Under the pieces are notes generated by a model that did no database searches, was not told the origin of the DNA, and saw nothing but the letters and a program-made list of their open reading frames with translations. A DNA stretch of 27,314 nucleotides, from contig SABI01000006.1 of NCBI GenBank assembly GCA_009929055.1, forward strand, positions 1 to 27,314. The letters are read 5' to 3'. The position numbers and the translations under genes were made by a program. This document shows, piece after piece, positions 1-7,353 of this stretch (its first letter is position 1; every line of letters starts with the position of its first letter). The DNA comes from Spirochaetia bacterium. GTDB lineage: Bacteria; Spirochaetota; Spirochaetia; Sphaerochaetales; Sphaerochaetaceae.

Positions 1-1
1 T

Positions 2-175
2 CCTATGGAACCTTTTACAAAAGGGTGGAATATCTATGAAGTTCCAGTATTTAGCGAACAACCTTCTACTTTTTATACCTTATTTGATGATATATTGGCT
101 AAAGTAAGTATAATAATCTCAATTGCATGGCTCATTTCCCTTATAGGATATACCCTTTATAAAAAAAGAACATAG
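2..175 (+). CDS. lnt: C-terminal end of probable apolipoprotein N-acyltransferase (5' truncated by window edge)
   Basis: An open frame enters from the left edge and gives 57 residues before a TAG stop. The visible part contains the pattern STFYTLFDD followed by a hydrophobic helix (AKVSIIISIAWLISLIGY) and a basic tail YKKR. In apolipoprotein N-acyltransferase (Lnt), the inner-membrane enzyme that adds the third acyl chain to lipoproteins, the nitrilase domain ends in a TFYTRYGD-like motif followed by one last membrane helix, so the match is good but rests on a short segment. cinA begins 11 bases downstream, which suggests one transcript. As I recall, lnt also lies just upstream of cinA-rho in treponemes. 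The catalytic residues lie outside the window. Confidence 0.55.
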   Translation, partial: PMEPFTKGWNIYEVPVFSEQPSTFYTLFDDILAKVSIIISIAWLISLIGYTLYKKRT

Positions 176-186
176 GAATAATAGAT

Positions 187-1470
187 ATGAATGAACATAA
201 GAAAATTGCCTCTCTGCTTATTATTGGAACAGAGATTACTCGCGGAATTATAACTGACAAACATGCACAAATTATTACAAAAGAACTTGTAAATATTGGC
301 TTTCATGTAAATCGTATAGAAATAGTACCTGATGATGAGTTGTTAGAAAAAGAGTTTAATGTGGTGATACAGGAAACAGATGTAGTTATCCTCACAGGAG
401 GCTTAGGGCCAACGAGTGATGATATGACAAGAAATATTGTAGCTCAAGCAGCTCATGTCCCATTAGTTCGTCATGAAGAAGCTTATACCCACTTATATGA
501 ACGAATTGGGGATAGAATCAATGGGGCAAATATTAGACAAGTTTATTTTCCAAAAGGATTTTCCATCATTGAAAATGATAATGGAACAGCTCCTGGTTTC
601 TATGGTGATATCAAGAATGAAAAAGATAGTGACCATCCATATGTGAAAGTTTTTGCCCTTCCAGGTCCTCCTCGAGAGATGCACCCTATGTTTTATCGTT
701 CAGTACTCCCTTTGTTAGAGAAAATTGCTCATAAAGAAGCAGTTGAAAGGGATGAATATTCAGTATTTCTCACTCCTGAATCAAAATTAGAAGATATTGT
801 AGCCTCTTTTGCCCCAAAAGGTATTATTTGGGGAACACGAGCACAAGAACACCGAATAAGCCTCTATATTAGTGGTAATACAAGAGAAGAGAGGGAAACC
901 CTCGCTACTAAAGTACAACAAGCAATTGGGCCAGAACTTATGGTAAGAGGTGAAGTTGAAGTTCTTACCCGCTTTACCCAATATCTTAAGGATAAGAATT
1001 TTACCATCAGTTGTGCAGAGTCCTGTACTGGAGGGCTATTAGGAAAGCTTCTTACCGATGAAGATGGCAGTAGTTCTTTCTTCCATTCCTCAATAGTAAC
1101 ATATGCAGATCATGCAAAAATTACCCTATTAGGAGTTGATGAAAAACTTATTGAAAAATATGGAGCAGTTTCATTAGAAGTAGTAAAGCAGATGTCTCAC
1201 AATGTACGTATGTTAAGTGAAAGTGATGTGAGTATTTCAATTTCTGGAATAGCTGGCCCTGGTGGTGGCAGCGAAGAAAAACCAGTAGGGACAGTATGTA
1301 TTGGATTTTCATCAAAAGAGAGAGAAACAATAGCTGTCAAACTCAATTTTTCTTCTTATGGTAGAGCTTCAGTAAGGAGAAGAGCAGCCGTTTCTGCATT
1401 ATTATTAGGTTACTTATATCTAAATGAGGCTGATTTACTTGACATACTTTCAAGCTGGCAATATATTTAA
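187..1470 (+). CDS. cinA: CinA family protein (MoCF-like domain plus PncC nicotinamide-nucleotide amidase domain)
   Basis: This 427-residue protein has the full two-domain CinA layout. The N-terminal molybdopterin-binding-like domain (about 1-175) shows GTEITRG, the signature GGLGPT at 71-76 and LPGPP at 158-162. The C-terminal domain (about 255-420) shows CAESCTGG at 276-283, which carries the serine nucleophile of PncC amidases, and SGIAGPGGG. The C-terminal domain family deamidates nicotinamide mononucleotide in pyridine nucleotide salvage; the N-terminal domain in CinA proteins can hydrolyse ADP-ribose. The length is normal for full-length CinA. It starts 11 bases after the lnt stop, with AGGA as a weak ribosome site. 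A 123-base gap with no clear terminator separates it from rho. The older name, competence/damage-inducible protein, reflects co-transcription with recA elsewhere, which is not the case here. Confidence 0.93.
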   Translation: MNEHKKIASLLIIGTEITRGIITDKHAQIITKELVNIGFHVNRIEIVPDDELLEKEFNVVIQETDVVILTGGLGPTSDDMTRNIVAQAAHVPLVRHEEAYTHLYERIGDRINGANIRQVYFPKGFSIIENDNGTAPGFYGDIKNEKDSDHPYVKVFALPGPPREMHPMFYRSVLPLLEKIAHKEAVERDEYSVFLTPESKLEDIVASFAPKGIIWGTRAQEHRISLYISGNTREERETLATKVQQAIGPELMVRGEVEVLTRFTQYLKDKNFTISCAESCTGGLLGKLLTDEDGSSSFFHSSIVTYADHAKITLLGVDEKLIEKYGAVSLEVVKQMSHNVRMLSESDVSISISGIAGPGGGSEEKPVGTVCIGFSSKERETIAVKLNFSSYGRASVRRRAAVSALLLGYLYLNEADLLDILSSWQYI

Positions 1471-1593
1471 TATATCCTTTACGGATCCTCCTTATCTGCA
1501 AAAATAGATTATGTTCTTGGATAACACCAACAGTAGATATATTAAGTTAGCAGATGTATCCCTACGTATCAGAGATTCTTTTGGAGAATATCA

Positions 1594-3423
1594 ATGACAT
1601 CAGAGTATCAAGATGGGCCAGAATTATTTGACCATGGCTCTTTAGCAGAAGGCAATTCAGCCGAACCTGCTAAAAATGGAAAGAAAGTTGTGATAAAAAA
1701 ATCGTTAGAAAGTACATTATCAACAAAGAAAAAAGAAAAAAAATTAGAACAACAAGAAAAAAAAGAGGTAGTAGTGCAAAGTCCTATAGAAACCCCTTCT
1801 TCTGTAGCAGTACAGAAAAAACGGGGAAGGCCACCTAGAACTGTAAAAAAAGAGAAGGATGTGAGTCAAGAACAACCACCTCAAAATCAAAATCAAAAAG
1901 AGACAACAGTTGTAGTAGCCCCTGAACCAGAAACCCCTTCTGTAGTGCAACACACACAACCCCAACCAACCGGGCAGCATATACAAAATAGTTCAAATAA
2001 CCAAAATAACCATAGACCAAATAGAAACTTAAATAAAAATAATCGACAAAAAAATAATTATCAAAAAAATAATTATCAAAATAGACCAAATAAGCAACGC
2101 AGTGGGTCTTCAGAGCCCAATACGATTGAACTCTATGTAGAAGATCCTCAATTCCCATCGATGATAGTCAATGACCTTACAATGCTTACCCTTCCTGCAT
2201 TAAGAAAAAAAGCCTTAGAATTTGGAATTACTCATGAACAAATATTAGATTTAAAAAGACAAGAACTTATCGTGGAAGTTTTAAAATCTCATACAAATAA
2301 TAATGGTGTAGTTCTTGCTTATGGTGCACTCGAAATTCTCCCTGATGGATATGGATTTCTACGGTTCCCTCAAAATAACTATCTAAGTGGATCCGAAGAT
2401 GTATATGTATCGATGTCTCAAATTAAGATGCTCAGTCTTAAAACAGGGGATTCTGTACAATGTCAAATTCGTCCCCCAAAAGATGCAGAGCGCTATTTTG
2501 CCCTTATAAAAGTGCAAACTATCAACTATGACCCACCAGAAGCTGCTCGAGCAAGAGCTTCTTTTGATTCCCTTATTCCCCTTTATCCCGATTCAAGACT
2601 TAACTTAGAGACATTAGATAGTGACATTTCAACAAGAATTATCAACCTCTTTAGCCCTATTGGTAAAGGACAGAGATCTCTTATTGTTGCCCCTCCTCGA
2701 GCTGGAAAAACTATTCTTATGCAAAAGATTGCGAATGCCATTACAGAAAACCATCCAGAAGTATACCTTATGGTTCTCCTTATCGATGAGCGTCCTGAAG
2801 AAGTTACCGATATGAGAAGAACGGTAAAAGGGGAAGTTATCGCTAGTACATTTGATGAACAGGCTACTCGCCACGTTTCTGTTGCTGAGATGGTAATTGA
2901 GAAGGCAAAGAGATTAGTTGAGCATAAAAGGGATGTGGTAATCCTCCTCGATAATATTACTCGTCTTGCTCGTGCTTATAACCAAACAGTTCCAGCTTCT
3001 GGTAAAATCTTAAGTGGTGGAGTAGATTCAAATGCTCTTCATAAACCAAAAAGATTTTTAGGTGCAGCAAGAAATATTGAACATGGTGGATCTCTCACTA
3101 TTATTGCTTCAGCATTAATAGAAACTGGAAGTAGAATGGATGAAGTTATCTTTGAAGAATTCAAAGGGACTGGGAATAATGAGATTGTATTAGATAGAAG
3201 AATGGCAGAAAGAAGACTCTATCCTGCTATCAACATAAAGAAATCTGGAACAAGAAGAGAAGATCTTTTATTGAGTGCTGATGAGACAGCAAAGATTTGG
3301 GCACTAAGAAATGCAATAAATCAGATGGAAGATATTGAGATGACCGAGTTCCTCATTGACAAGATTAAAAAAACAAAGAATAATGAAGCGTTTTTACGCT
3401 CTATGAATTCAAATTCGAATTAA
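1594..3423 (+). CDS. rho: Transcription termination factor Rho with long low-complexity N-terminal extension
   Basis: Rho is a hexameric RNA-dependent ATPase that ends transcription. This one has 609 residues against about 420 in E. coli. Residues 1-180 are a charged, Q/N-rich low-complexity region with KKRGRPPR at 75-82 and a KNNYQ repeat near 152-162. The conserved parts follow: Rho_N helices at about 195-232, the cold-shock RNA-binding domain at about 244-313 (DGYGFLRF), and the RecA-like ATPase with P-loop APPRAGKT at 366-373, Walker B VILLDN at 448-453, the Q-loop region SGGVDSNALHKPKRF, and the C-terminal GTRREDLLL. All catalytic motifs are intact. The start is supported by GGAG seven bases upstream. 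Long disordered insertions in this part of Rho are known in Bacteroidota, Actinobacteria and Clostridium, where some drive condensate or prion-like behaviour; whether this one does so is unknown. Confidence 0.97.
   Translation: MTSEYQDGPELFDHGSLAEGNSAEPAKNGKKVVIKKSLESTLSTKKKEKKLEQQEKKEVVVQSPIETPSSVAVQKKRGRPPRTVKKEKDVSQEQPPQNQNQKETTVVVAPEPETPSVVQHTQPQPTGQHIQNSSNNQNNHRPNRNLNKNNRQKNNYQKNNYQNRPNKQRSGSSEPNTIELYVEDPQFPSMIVNDLTMLTLPALRKKALEFGITHEQILDLKRQELIVEVLKSHTNNNGVVLAYGALEILPDGYGFLRFPQNNYLSGSEDVYVSMSQIKMLSLKTGDSVQCQIRPPKDAERYFALIKVQTINYDPPEAARARASFDSLIPLYPDSRLNLETLDSDISTRIINLFSPIGKGQRSLIVAPPRAGKTILMQKIANAITENHPEVYLMVLLIDERPEEVTDMRRTVKGEVIASTFDEQATRHVSVAEMVIEKAKRLVEHKRDVVILLDNITRLARAYNQTVPASGKILSGGVDSNALHKPKRFLGAARNIEHGGSLTIIASALIETGSRMDEVIFEEFKGTGNNEIVLDRRMAERRLYPAINIKKSGTRREDLLLSADETAKIWALRNAINQMEDIEMTEFLIDKIKKTKNNEAFLRSMNSNSN
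2048..2077 (+). repeat. In-frame 15-bp tandem duplication inside the rho N-terminal extension
   Basis: Two perfect copies of a 15-base unit (seven A then TAATTATC) lie head to tail. Each encodes one KNNYQ unit. Because the unit is a multiple of three, copy-number change would lengthen or shorten the disordered region without breaking rho. Confidence 0.85.
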
Positions 3424-3428
3424 GAGCA

Positions 3429-3434
3429 TATAAT
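3429..3434 (+). promoter_or_regulatory. Consensus -10 hexamer for rpmE, directly after the rho stop codon
   Basis: A perfect TATAAT lies six bases after the rho stop. The -35 region is poor (GAATTC at 3405-3410 with an 18-base spacer is the best I find). Transcription from here would start near 3441, just before the leader hairpin of rpmE. Confidence 0.4.
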
Positions 3435-3445
3435 AAGGAAATCTG

Positions 3446-3476
3446 TTTTCTGTCAAGGTTCGACCGTAGCAGAAAA
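3446..3476 (+). promoter_or_regulatory. Hairpin in the rpmE 5' leader (possible L31 autoregulatory leader)
   Basis: TTTTCTG (3446-3452) pairs perfectly with CAGAAAA (3470-3476). Between them is a symmetric 4x4 internal loop and a small stem GGT-TCG-ACC (3457-3465). No U-run follows, so it is not an intrinsic terminator. It sits between a consensus -10 box and the rpmE ribosome site (GGAGG at about 3492-3496). Leader RNAs bound by L31 are known in several phyla; I do not recognise this one as a known Rfam family. Confidence 0.4.
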
Positions 3477-3502
3477 TTGCAGTATAGATATGGAGGCATA
3501 AT

Positions 3503-3709
3503 ATGAAAGAGGGAATTCATCCCAAGTATGAACTAGCAACAGTAACTTGCGCTTGTGGTAACACATTTGAAACAAAGTCAACTGTAAAAAAATTAGATAT
3601 TGAAATCTGCGGAGCTTGTCACCCATTTTTCACCGGTACCCAAAAGCTTGTTGATACAACTGGGCGAGTTGAAAGATTCAAGAAGAAATATGGCATTTCT
3701 GACAAATAA
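3503..3709 (+). CDS. rpmE: 50S ribosomal protein L31, zinc-binding (C+) type
   Basis: This 68-residue protein has the L31 pattern MKEGIHPKY, the zinc ribbon cysteines C16, C18, C36 and C39, the HPFFTG motif, and the basic end RVERFKKKYG. L31 sits on the large subunit and bridges to the small subunit. The C+ form carries zinc and is the form replaced by a zinc-free paralogue under zinc limitation in some bacteria. No paralogue is seen in the window, though a Zur operon lies about 17 kb downstream. The start follows GGAGG by six bases. The rho-rpmE order is common in bacteria. An intrinsic terminator lies 28 bases downstream. Confidence 0.97.
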   Translation: MKEGIHPKYELATVTCACGNTFETKSTVKKLDIEICGACHPFFTGTQKLVDTTGRVERFKKKYGISDK

Positions 3710-3737
3710 GGAAATCCTGCCTAATTTTGTGTTTGTT

Positions 3738-3765
3738 ACCGCTTCAGAAAATGGAGCGGTTTTTT
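3738..3765 (+). terminator. Intrinsic terminator after rpmE
   Basis: ACCGCTTC (3738-3745) pairs with GGAGCGGT (3753-3760), an eight-base stem with one G-U pair and a seven-base loop, followed directly by a run of T. It is the clearest rho-independent terminator in the window and closes the cinA-rho-rpmE block. Confidence 0.88.
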
Positions 3766-3813
3766 ATTGCAAACAACCTCTTGTTCACATAAACTATGAG
3801 TAACAAGGAAAAC

Positions 3814-4971
3814 ATGAGCCAGATAGATTTATTACATGTCAAAGAATTTGACGAAAAACCAACCTTAATCATCTCAGTTCCAGGAGTGTACACACTCTTG
3901 GGAGAGTTTGCAGATTTTTGTTCTGGTTATACCCTCTATGGTGGGTCGGGGAAATCATTAGATGGAACCTATTCTCTACGCAAAGATCAAACGGTGAGAA
4001 TCTTTTTAGCAACACATGGTGAAAGAAAACGAATAAACCTTTTGAATATAAAATATCGTAAAGAAGATAGATGGGCTAATTATATTAAAGGGGTAGTCGC
4101 TGCATTCAACACAAGAGGATATCACCCTACTGGGTGTAATATTACTTTGAATGGAGAACTCCTTAGTGAAGAGACTGAAACTCTGAGAGCTGCAATCGCC
4201 CTCAATGTCGCTTTAGGATTTAATGAATTTAATAATTTTAACCTCACCAAAGAAGAGTGTGCTAATATTGCCTATACAGCTCTTTCTCAATTTGTTTCAG
4301 AGCCCTCACGACTAACAAGATTTCTAGCAATGTTGTTTGTAAAAAATGATTATTACCTCTATTTTGATGTCCTCCATATGTCTTACACCTCTATCCCAGT
4401 TGAACAAAAAGGAAAGATAGTTTTTCTTACTATTGAAAGTAATATTTCACCTCTTGCTTTTAAGGAGGAAATTACCCTTCGTAGGGAAGAGTGTAAAGAA
4501 GCATTCGATCGCTTCCTCCCTTTTATGCCGACGAGAATTATAAGAGATATTACAGAAGATGAAGTAAAAGAGATAAAAAGTGGATTATCTGAAGACGATA
4601 AGAGATTAATTAGTTATGTATTAAGTGAGTCTAGAATTACAAAAGAGGCAGTCAACCTTCTTGAACAAAACGAAATGGTGCTGTATGGTAGAGCGCTAAC
4701 AAGGATTCAAGTAGGCTTAAGAGATGTGTTTGAAATTAGTTGTCCTGAAATAGACTGGCTTACCAAACGTTCTGGAGAGACTCTAAAGAGTTATGGTTCG
4801 GCAATGATTGGTGGAGGTTCGAGTGGCACCATAATTATACTCATCGATAGAGAGGCTATTTCAACCTATACATCAAGAATGGAGGAATATGAACATATTT
4901 TCGGTTTCAAACCAGTAATAAAGGAATTTCATCCATCTGGTGAACTGAAAATAGATACTATACATGTATGA
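3814..4971 (+). CDS. Galactokinase-family (GHMP) protein with catalytic motifs lost
   Basis: This protein of about 385 residues aligns from end to end with galactokinase by eye: PGVYTLLGEFADF (23-35) against PGRVNLIGEHTDY, WANYIKGVV against the E. coli WANYVRGVV, TLRREECKEAF against NTRREQCE, LRDVFEISCPEID against MRDDFEITVPQID, and IGGGSSG (from about 332) against the C-terminal TGGGFGG. The catalytic parts are changed. The phosphate-binding GLSSSAS motif is SEETETL at 118-124, the catalytic Asp of the GIMDQ motif aligns to Arg in LTRF (167-170), and the GRV arginine is valine. It is therefore unlikely to phosphorylate galactose and may bind a ligand or have a new role. I chose the second methionine because AAGGA lies before it; an upstream ATG at 3796 has no ribosome site. 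It overlaps surE by ATGA. Confidence 0.85.
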   Translation: MSQIDLLHVKEFDEKPTLIISVPGVYTLLGEFADFCSGYTLYGGSGKSLDGTYSLRKDQTVRIFLATHGERKRINLLNIKYRKEDRWANYIKGVVAAFNTRGYHPTGCNITLNGELLSEETETLRAAIALNVALGFNEFNNFNLTKEECANIAYTALSQFVSEPSRLTRFLAMLFVKNDYYLYFDVLHMSYTSIPVEQKGKIVFLTIESNISPLAFKEEITLRREECKEAFDRFLPFMPTRIIRDITEDEVKEIKSGLSEDDKRLISYVLSESRITKEAVNLLEQNEMVLYGRALTRIQVGLRDVFEISCPEIDWLTKRSGETLKSYGSAMIGGGSSGTIIILIDREAISTYTSRMEEYEHIFGFKPVIKEFHPSGELKIDTIHV

Positions 4972-5777
4972 TTATTTTATTAACAAACGATGACGGATAC
5001 CAAGCACAAGGACTACAAGTATTAGAGGCAATTCTCTCTGCTAAAGGGCATGAAGTGTGGGTGTGTGCTCCAAGTGACCAACAAAGTGCCCAATCTCATG
5101 CAATGACCCTTAAAGGGAAAGTCAAAATACACCGATATGGACTTCGTCACTATCATTGTAGTGGAACTCCTAGTGATTGTATCCTCTATGGTCTTGAAGG
5201 TGGTGCTGTTCCTGTAATTCCAGATGTTATTATTAGTGGAATAAACCATGGCTATAATGCCTCAACAGATATTCTCTATTCTGGGACTGTGGGGGCTGCA
5301 AGTGAAGGGGCTTTAAGAGGGTATCCCTCGATGGCCATCTCTGCTCGTAATGATCCTACTACTCATGAATATCCATTCGAATTAGGGGCTACTTTTCTTA
5401 GTGAGCACCTCGAACAATTTCTCCCTTTTTGTACCTCAGAAGTTCTTATTAATATCAACATTCCCCCTTTAGCAAATGGGAAATGGAGAGTTGGCCATAT
5501 TGGCCAGCTTGAATATTTAGATGTTGTTGAAAGAACAATCACACCTCGAAATACGAGTTTTGATGCTGAGCAAACTCAATTAGGACTCGCATACGGAGAT
5601 GAAGCAACATTTATCCTCAATACTAAAGCGTCCCCTTCTTTAAGAAAGCATATGGTTGAAGCAGATTTTGCCCTTCTCGCAGAAGGCTTTATTAGTGTGA
5701 CTCCTCTCCTCGTTAACCCAAGTATTCATGAACCTTCTGTTACTTTATTAAAACAGATGCAACAAGGACTTGATTAA
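4968..5777 (+). CDS. surE: 5'/3'-nucleotidase SurE
   Basis: SurE is a metal-dependent phosphatase acting on nucleoside monophosphates and short polyphosphates, linked to stationary-phase survival. The 269-residue protein starts with the signature ILLTNDDGY; D8 and D9 bind metal, with S40 (QQSAQSHAMT) and N93 (SGINHGYN) as the other ligands. The GAASEGALRG segment is also typical. The length is within the usual range. Its ATG overlaps the stop of the galactokinase-like gene in the form ATGA, with no separate ribosome site, so it is probably translated by coupling to the gene before it. The next gene begins two bases after its stop. Confidence 0.95.
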   Translation: MIILLTNDDGYQAQGLQVLEAILSAKGHEVWVCAPSDQQSAQSHAMTLKGKVKIHRYGLRHYHCSGTPSDCILYGLEGGAVPVIPDVIISGINHGYNASTDILYSGTVGAASEGALRGYPSMAISARNDPTTHEYPFELGATFLSEHLEQFLPFCTSEVLININIPPLANGKWRVGHIGQLEYLDVVERTITPRNTSFDAEQTQLGLAYGDEATFILNTKASPSLRKHMVEADFALLAEGFISVTPLLVNPSIHEPSVTLLKQMQQGLD

Positions 5778-5779
5778 TT

Positions 5780-6127
5780 ATGAGAAAGGAGAGTACCTCT
5801 TGGGAAAATACATGTAACCGCTGTGGTCTTTGCTGTCACGAAAAAGTGATAGTAGGAAATACTGTGGTGTATGACTTAAGCTCCTATTGCCAGTACTATG
5901 ACCCAAAGACTCACCAATGTACGATATACCTTGAACGATTAGAAATAGAGCAACGTTGTAAACGAGTCACTCGCTTTACTGCAATGTTTGCCTCCTATCT
6001 TCCTGATACGTGTGCCTATGTTCAAAAAGCACGAGCTAAACATCTTAGGTTTGCTCCTAAAAGGACAATTCATTTTGCTCGAAGTGCTTTAAGTGGTGAT
6101 GATGACGATTCCTCTCTTTCAAATTAA
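5780..6127 (+). CDS. YkgJ-family cysteine cluster protein
   Basis: This 115-residue protein opens with the family hallmark CxxCxxCC (C12, C15, C18, C19), followed by further cysteines at C37, C47, C60 and C78. Members of this family (YkgJ/YcgN-like) are thought to bind a metal, zinc or an Fe-S cluster, but their reaction is not established. No signal peptide or membrane helix is seen, so it is probably cytoplasmic. It lies two bases after surE and is probably its operon partner. An AAGGA 13 bases before the ATG is a plausible though distant ribosome site. The gap after it holds the promoter of the Fe-S assembly genes, so a role near metal or cluster handling is possible but unproven. Confidence 0.85.
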   Translation: MRKESTSWENTCNRCGLCCHEKVIVGNTVVYDLSSYCQYYDPKTHQCTIYLERLEIEQRCKRVTRFTAMFASYLPDTCAYVQKARAKHLRFAPKRTIHFARSALSGDDDDSSLSN

Positions 6128-6149
6128 TAGATACTAACTCATGGGTTAC

Positions 6150-6178
6150 TTGACCCAACAGAAATTGACTCGTATGTT
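6150..6178 (+). promoter_or_regulatory. Sigma70-type promoter for the Fe-S assembly operon
   Basis: TTGACC at 6150-6155 and TATGTT at 6173-6178 are separated by exactly 17 bases, 20 bases before the iscS-like start. A short inverted repeat, TGGGT (6142-6146) and ACCCA (6153-6157), overlaps the -35 box and might bind a repressor. No IscR-like gene is in the window. Confidence 0.55.
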
Positions 6179-6198
6179 TAATTGAAAGAGAGAAGATA

Positions 6199-7353
6199 AT
6201 GAAAACAGTATATTTAGATAATAATGCAACAACTCAAATGGCACCTGAAGTAGTGAAAGCTATGTTTGATGCTTCTCATTTATATGGAAACGCATCAAGT
6301 ATGCACTCCGTTGGAAGAGAATCAATGGCAGCTATAGAACAAGCAAGAGAGTATATAGGAGACCTACTTAATGTAGATAGTGATAACATCATATTTACAA
6401 GTGGTGGATCCGAATCAGATAATAACATATTTTATACAGCGACAAGCTTAATTGATAAAGGATCAACTCGAAATAGGATTATTGTAAGTACTATTGAGCA
6501 TCCTGCAATCATAGAAACATGTAAAGATTTGGAATTAAAAGGATATAAAATTGAATATGTCCCCGTCGATTCCTATGGGATGGTACTCCCTTCCTCTTTG
6601 GAAAAGATGATGGGTGAAGATGTTCTCCTTGTTTCAATCATGAGCGCTAATAATGAGACGGGAACAATACAACCCATTAAAGAATTAACCAAAATTGCCC
6701 ATAATTATGGTTCTTTAGTTCATACAGATGCTGTTCAAGCAGTAGGTAAAATGAAAGTAGATGGCAAAGATTGGGATGTTGATTATATGAGTATTTCAGG
6801 TCATAAATTCTATGGCCCTAAAGGGGTTGGTGCCCTTTATGTAAAAGAGAAAGCCCCTTTTGAAACCTTTGTAAAAGGGGGCCATCAAGAAGATGGTCGA
6901 CGAGCTGGAACTTATAATACAATGGCTATCATTGGAATGGGAGAAGCCGCACGCCTTATTCTTGAAGAAGATGAATCAAATTGGGCTAGAGAGTGGAAAT
7001 TAAGGGAGAAATTAAGGGTAGGTATTTCACATAGTATTGAAAATACTGTAGTGAATGGTCACCCAACTTCTTGCCTCCCTGGAACACTAAATATGTCGTT
7101 TCCTCAAGCTGAAGGAGAATCAATCCTATTGATGCTTGATTTTGAAGGAATCGCAGTCTCGACAGGGAGTGCCTGTGCAACAGGTTCACTAGAGCCCTCT
7201 TATGTTCTTCTTGCTTCTGGGTTGGATATTGAACTCGCTCATGGGTCAATTCGTTTTAGTTTAGGTCGATATACTACAACCGAAGATATTGACTATGTTA
7301 TTGAGAAAGTAGGGCCTATTGTGAAAAGGCTTAGGGGGATATCAACACGATGA
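6199..7353 (+). CDS. Cysteine desulfurase, NifS/IscS family
   Basis: The enzyme takes sulfur from L-cysteine through a PLP cofactor and passes it to an Fe-S scaffold. The 384-residue protein shows YLDNNATT at the start, H101 (TIEHPAI), D177 (HTDAVQ), the PLP lysine K203 in SGHKFYGPKG, and the persulfide-forming C326 in STGSACATGS, so it looks fully active and belongs to class I. The next gene, the scaffold, overlaps its stop codon by ATGA, so the two are made together. No other nif genes are near, which points to housekeeping or general Fe-S assembly and not nitrogen fixation. The ribosome site is weak (GAGAGAAG). Either iscS or nifS is used as a name for such spirochaete genes, so I leave the symbol blank. 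Confidence 0.95.
   Translation: MKTVYLDNNATTQMAPEVVKAMFDASHLYGNASSMHSVGRESMAAIEQAREYIGDLLNVDSDNIIFTSGGSESDNNIFYTATSLIDKGSTRNRIIVSTIEHPAIIETCKDLELKGYKIEYVPVDSYGMVLPSSLEKMMGEDVLLVSIMSANNETGTIQPIKELTKIAHNYGSLVHTDAVQAVGKMKVDGKDWDVDYMSISGHKFYGPKGVGALYVKEKAPFETFVKGGHQEDGRRAGTYNTMAIIGMGEAARLILEEDESNWAREWKLREKLRVGISHSIENTVVNGHPTSCLPGTLNMSFPQAEGESILLMLDFEGIAVSTGSACATGSLEPSYVLLASGLDIELAHGSIRFSLGRYTTTEDIDYVIEKVGPIVKRLRGISTR

Noticed and set aside
1471..1593. Terminator or promoter between cinA and rho
   Set aside because: No stem with a T-run is seen, and the best promoter match (TTGGAT with TATTAA, 17 bases apart) is too weak to list.
1744..2158. Two long minus-strand open frames (80 and 107 codons) opposite rho
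   Set aside because: They are the mirror of the A-rich, Q/N/K-coding part of rho and give Phe/Tyr/Leu-rich nonsense with no ribosome site.
2621..2874. Short open frames on both strands inside the rho ATPase domain
   Set aside because: They are shadows of a strongly conserved coding region.
3457..3465. GGTTCGACC before rpmE, similar to a tRNA T-loop
   Set aside because: No acceptor stem, D arm or anticodon arm is found around it; it is better explained as the tip of the leader hairpin.
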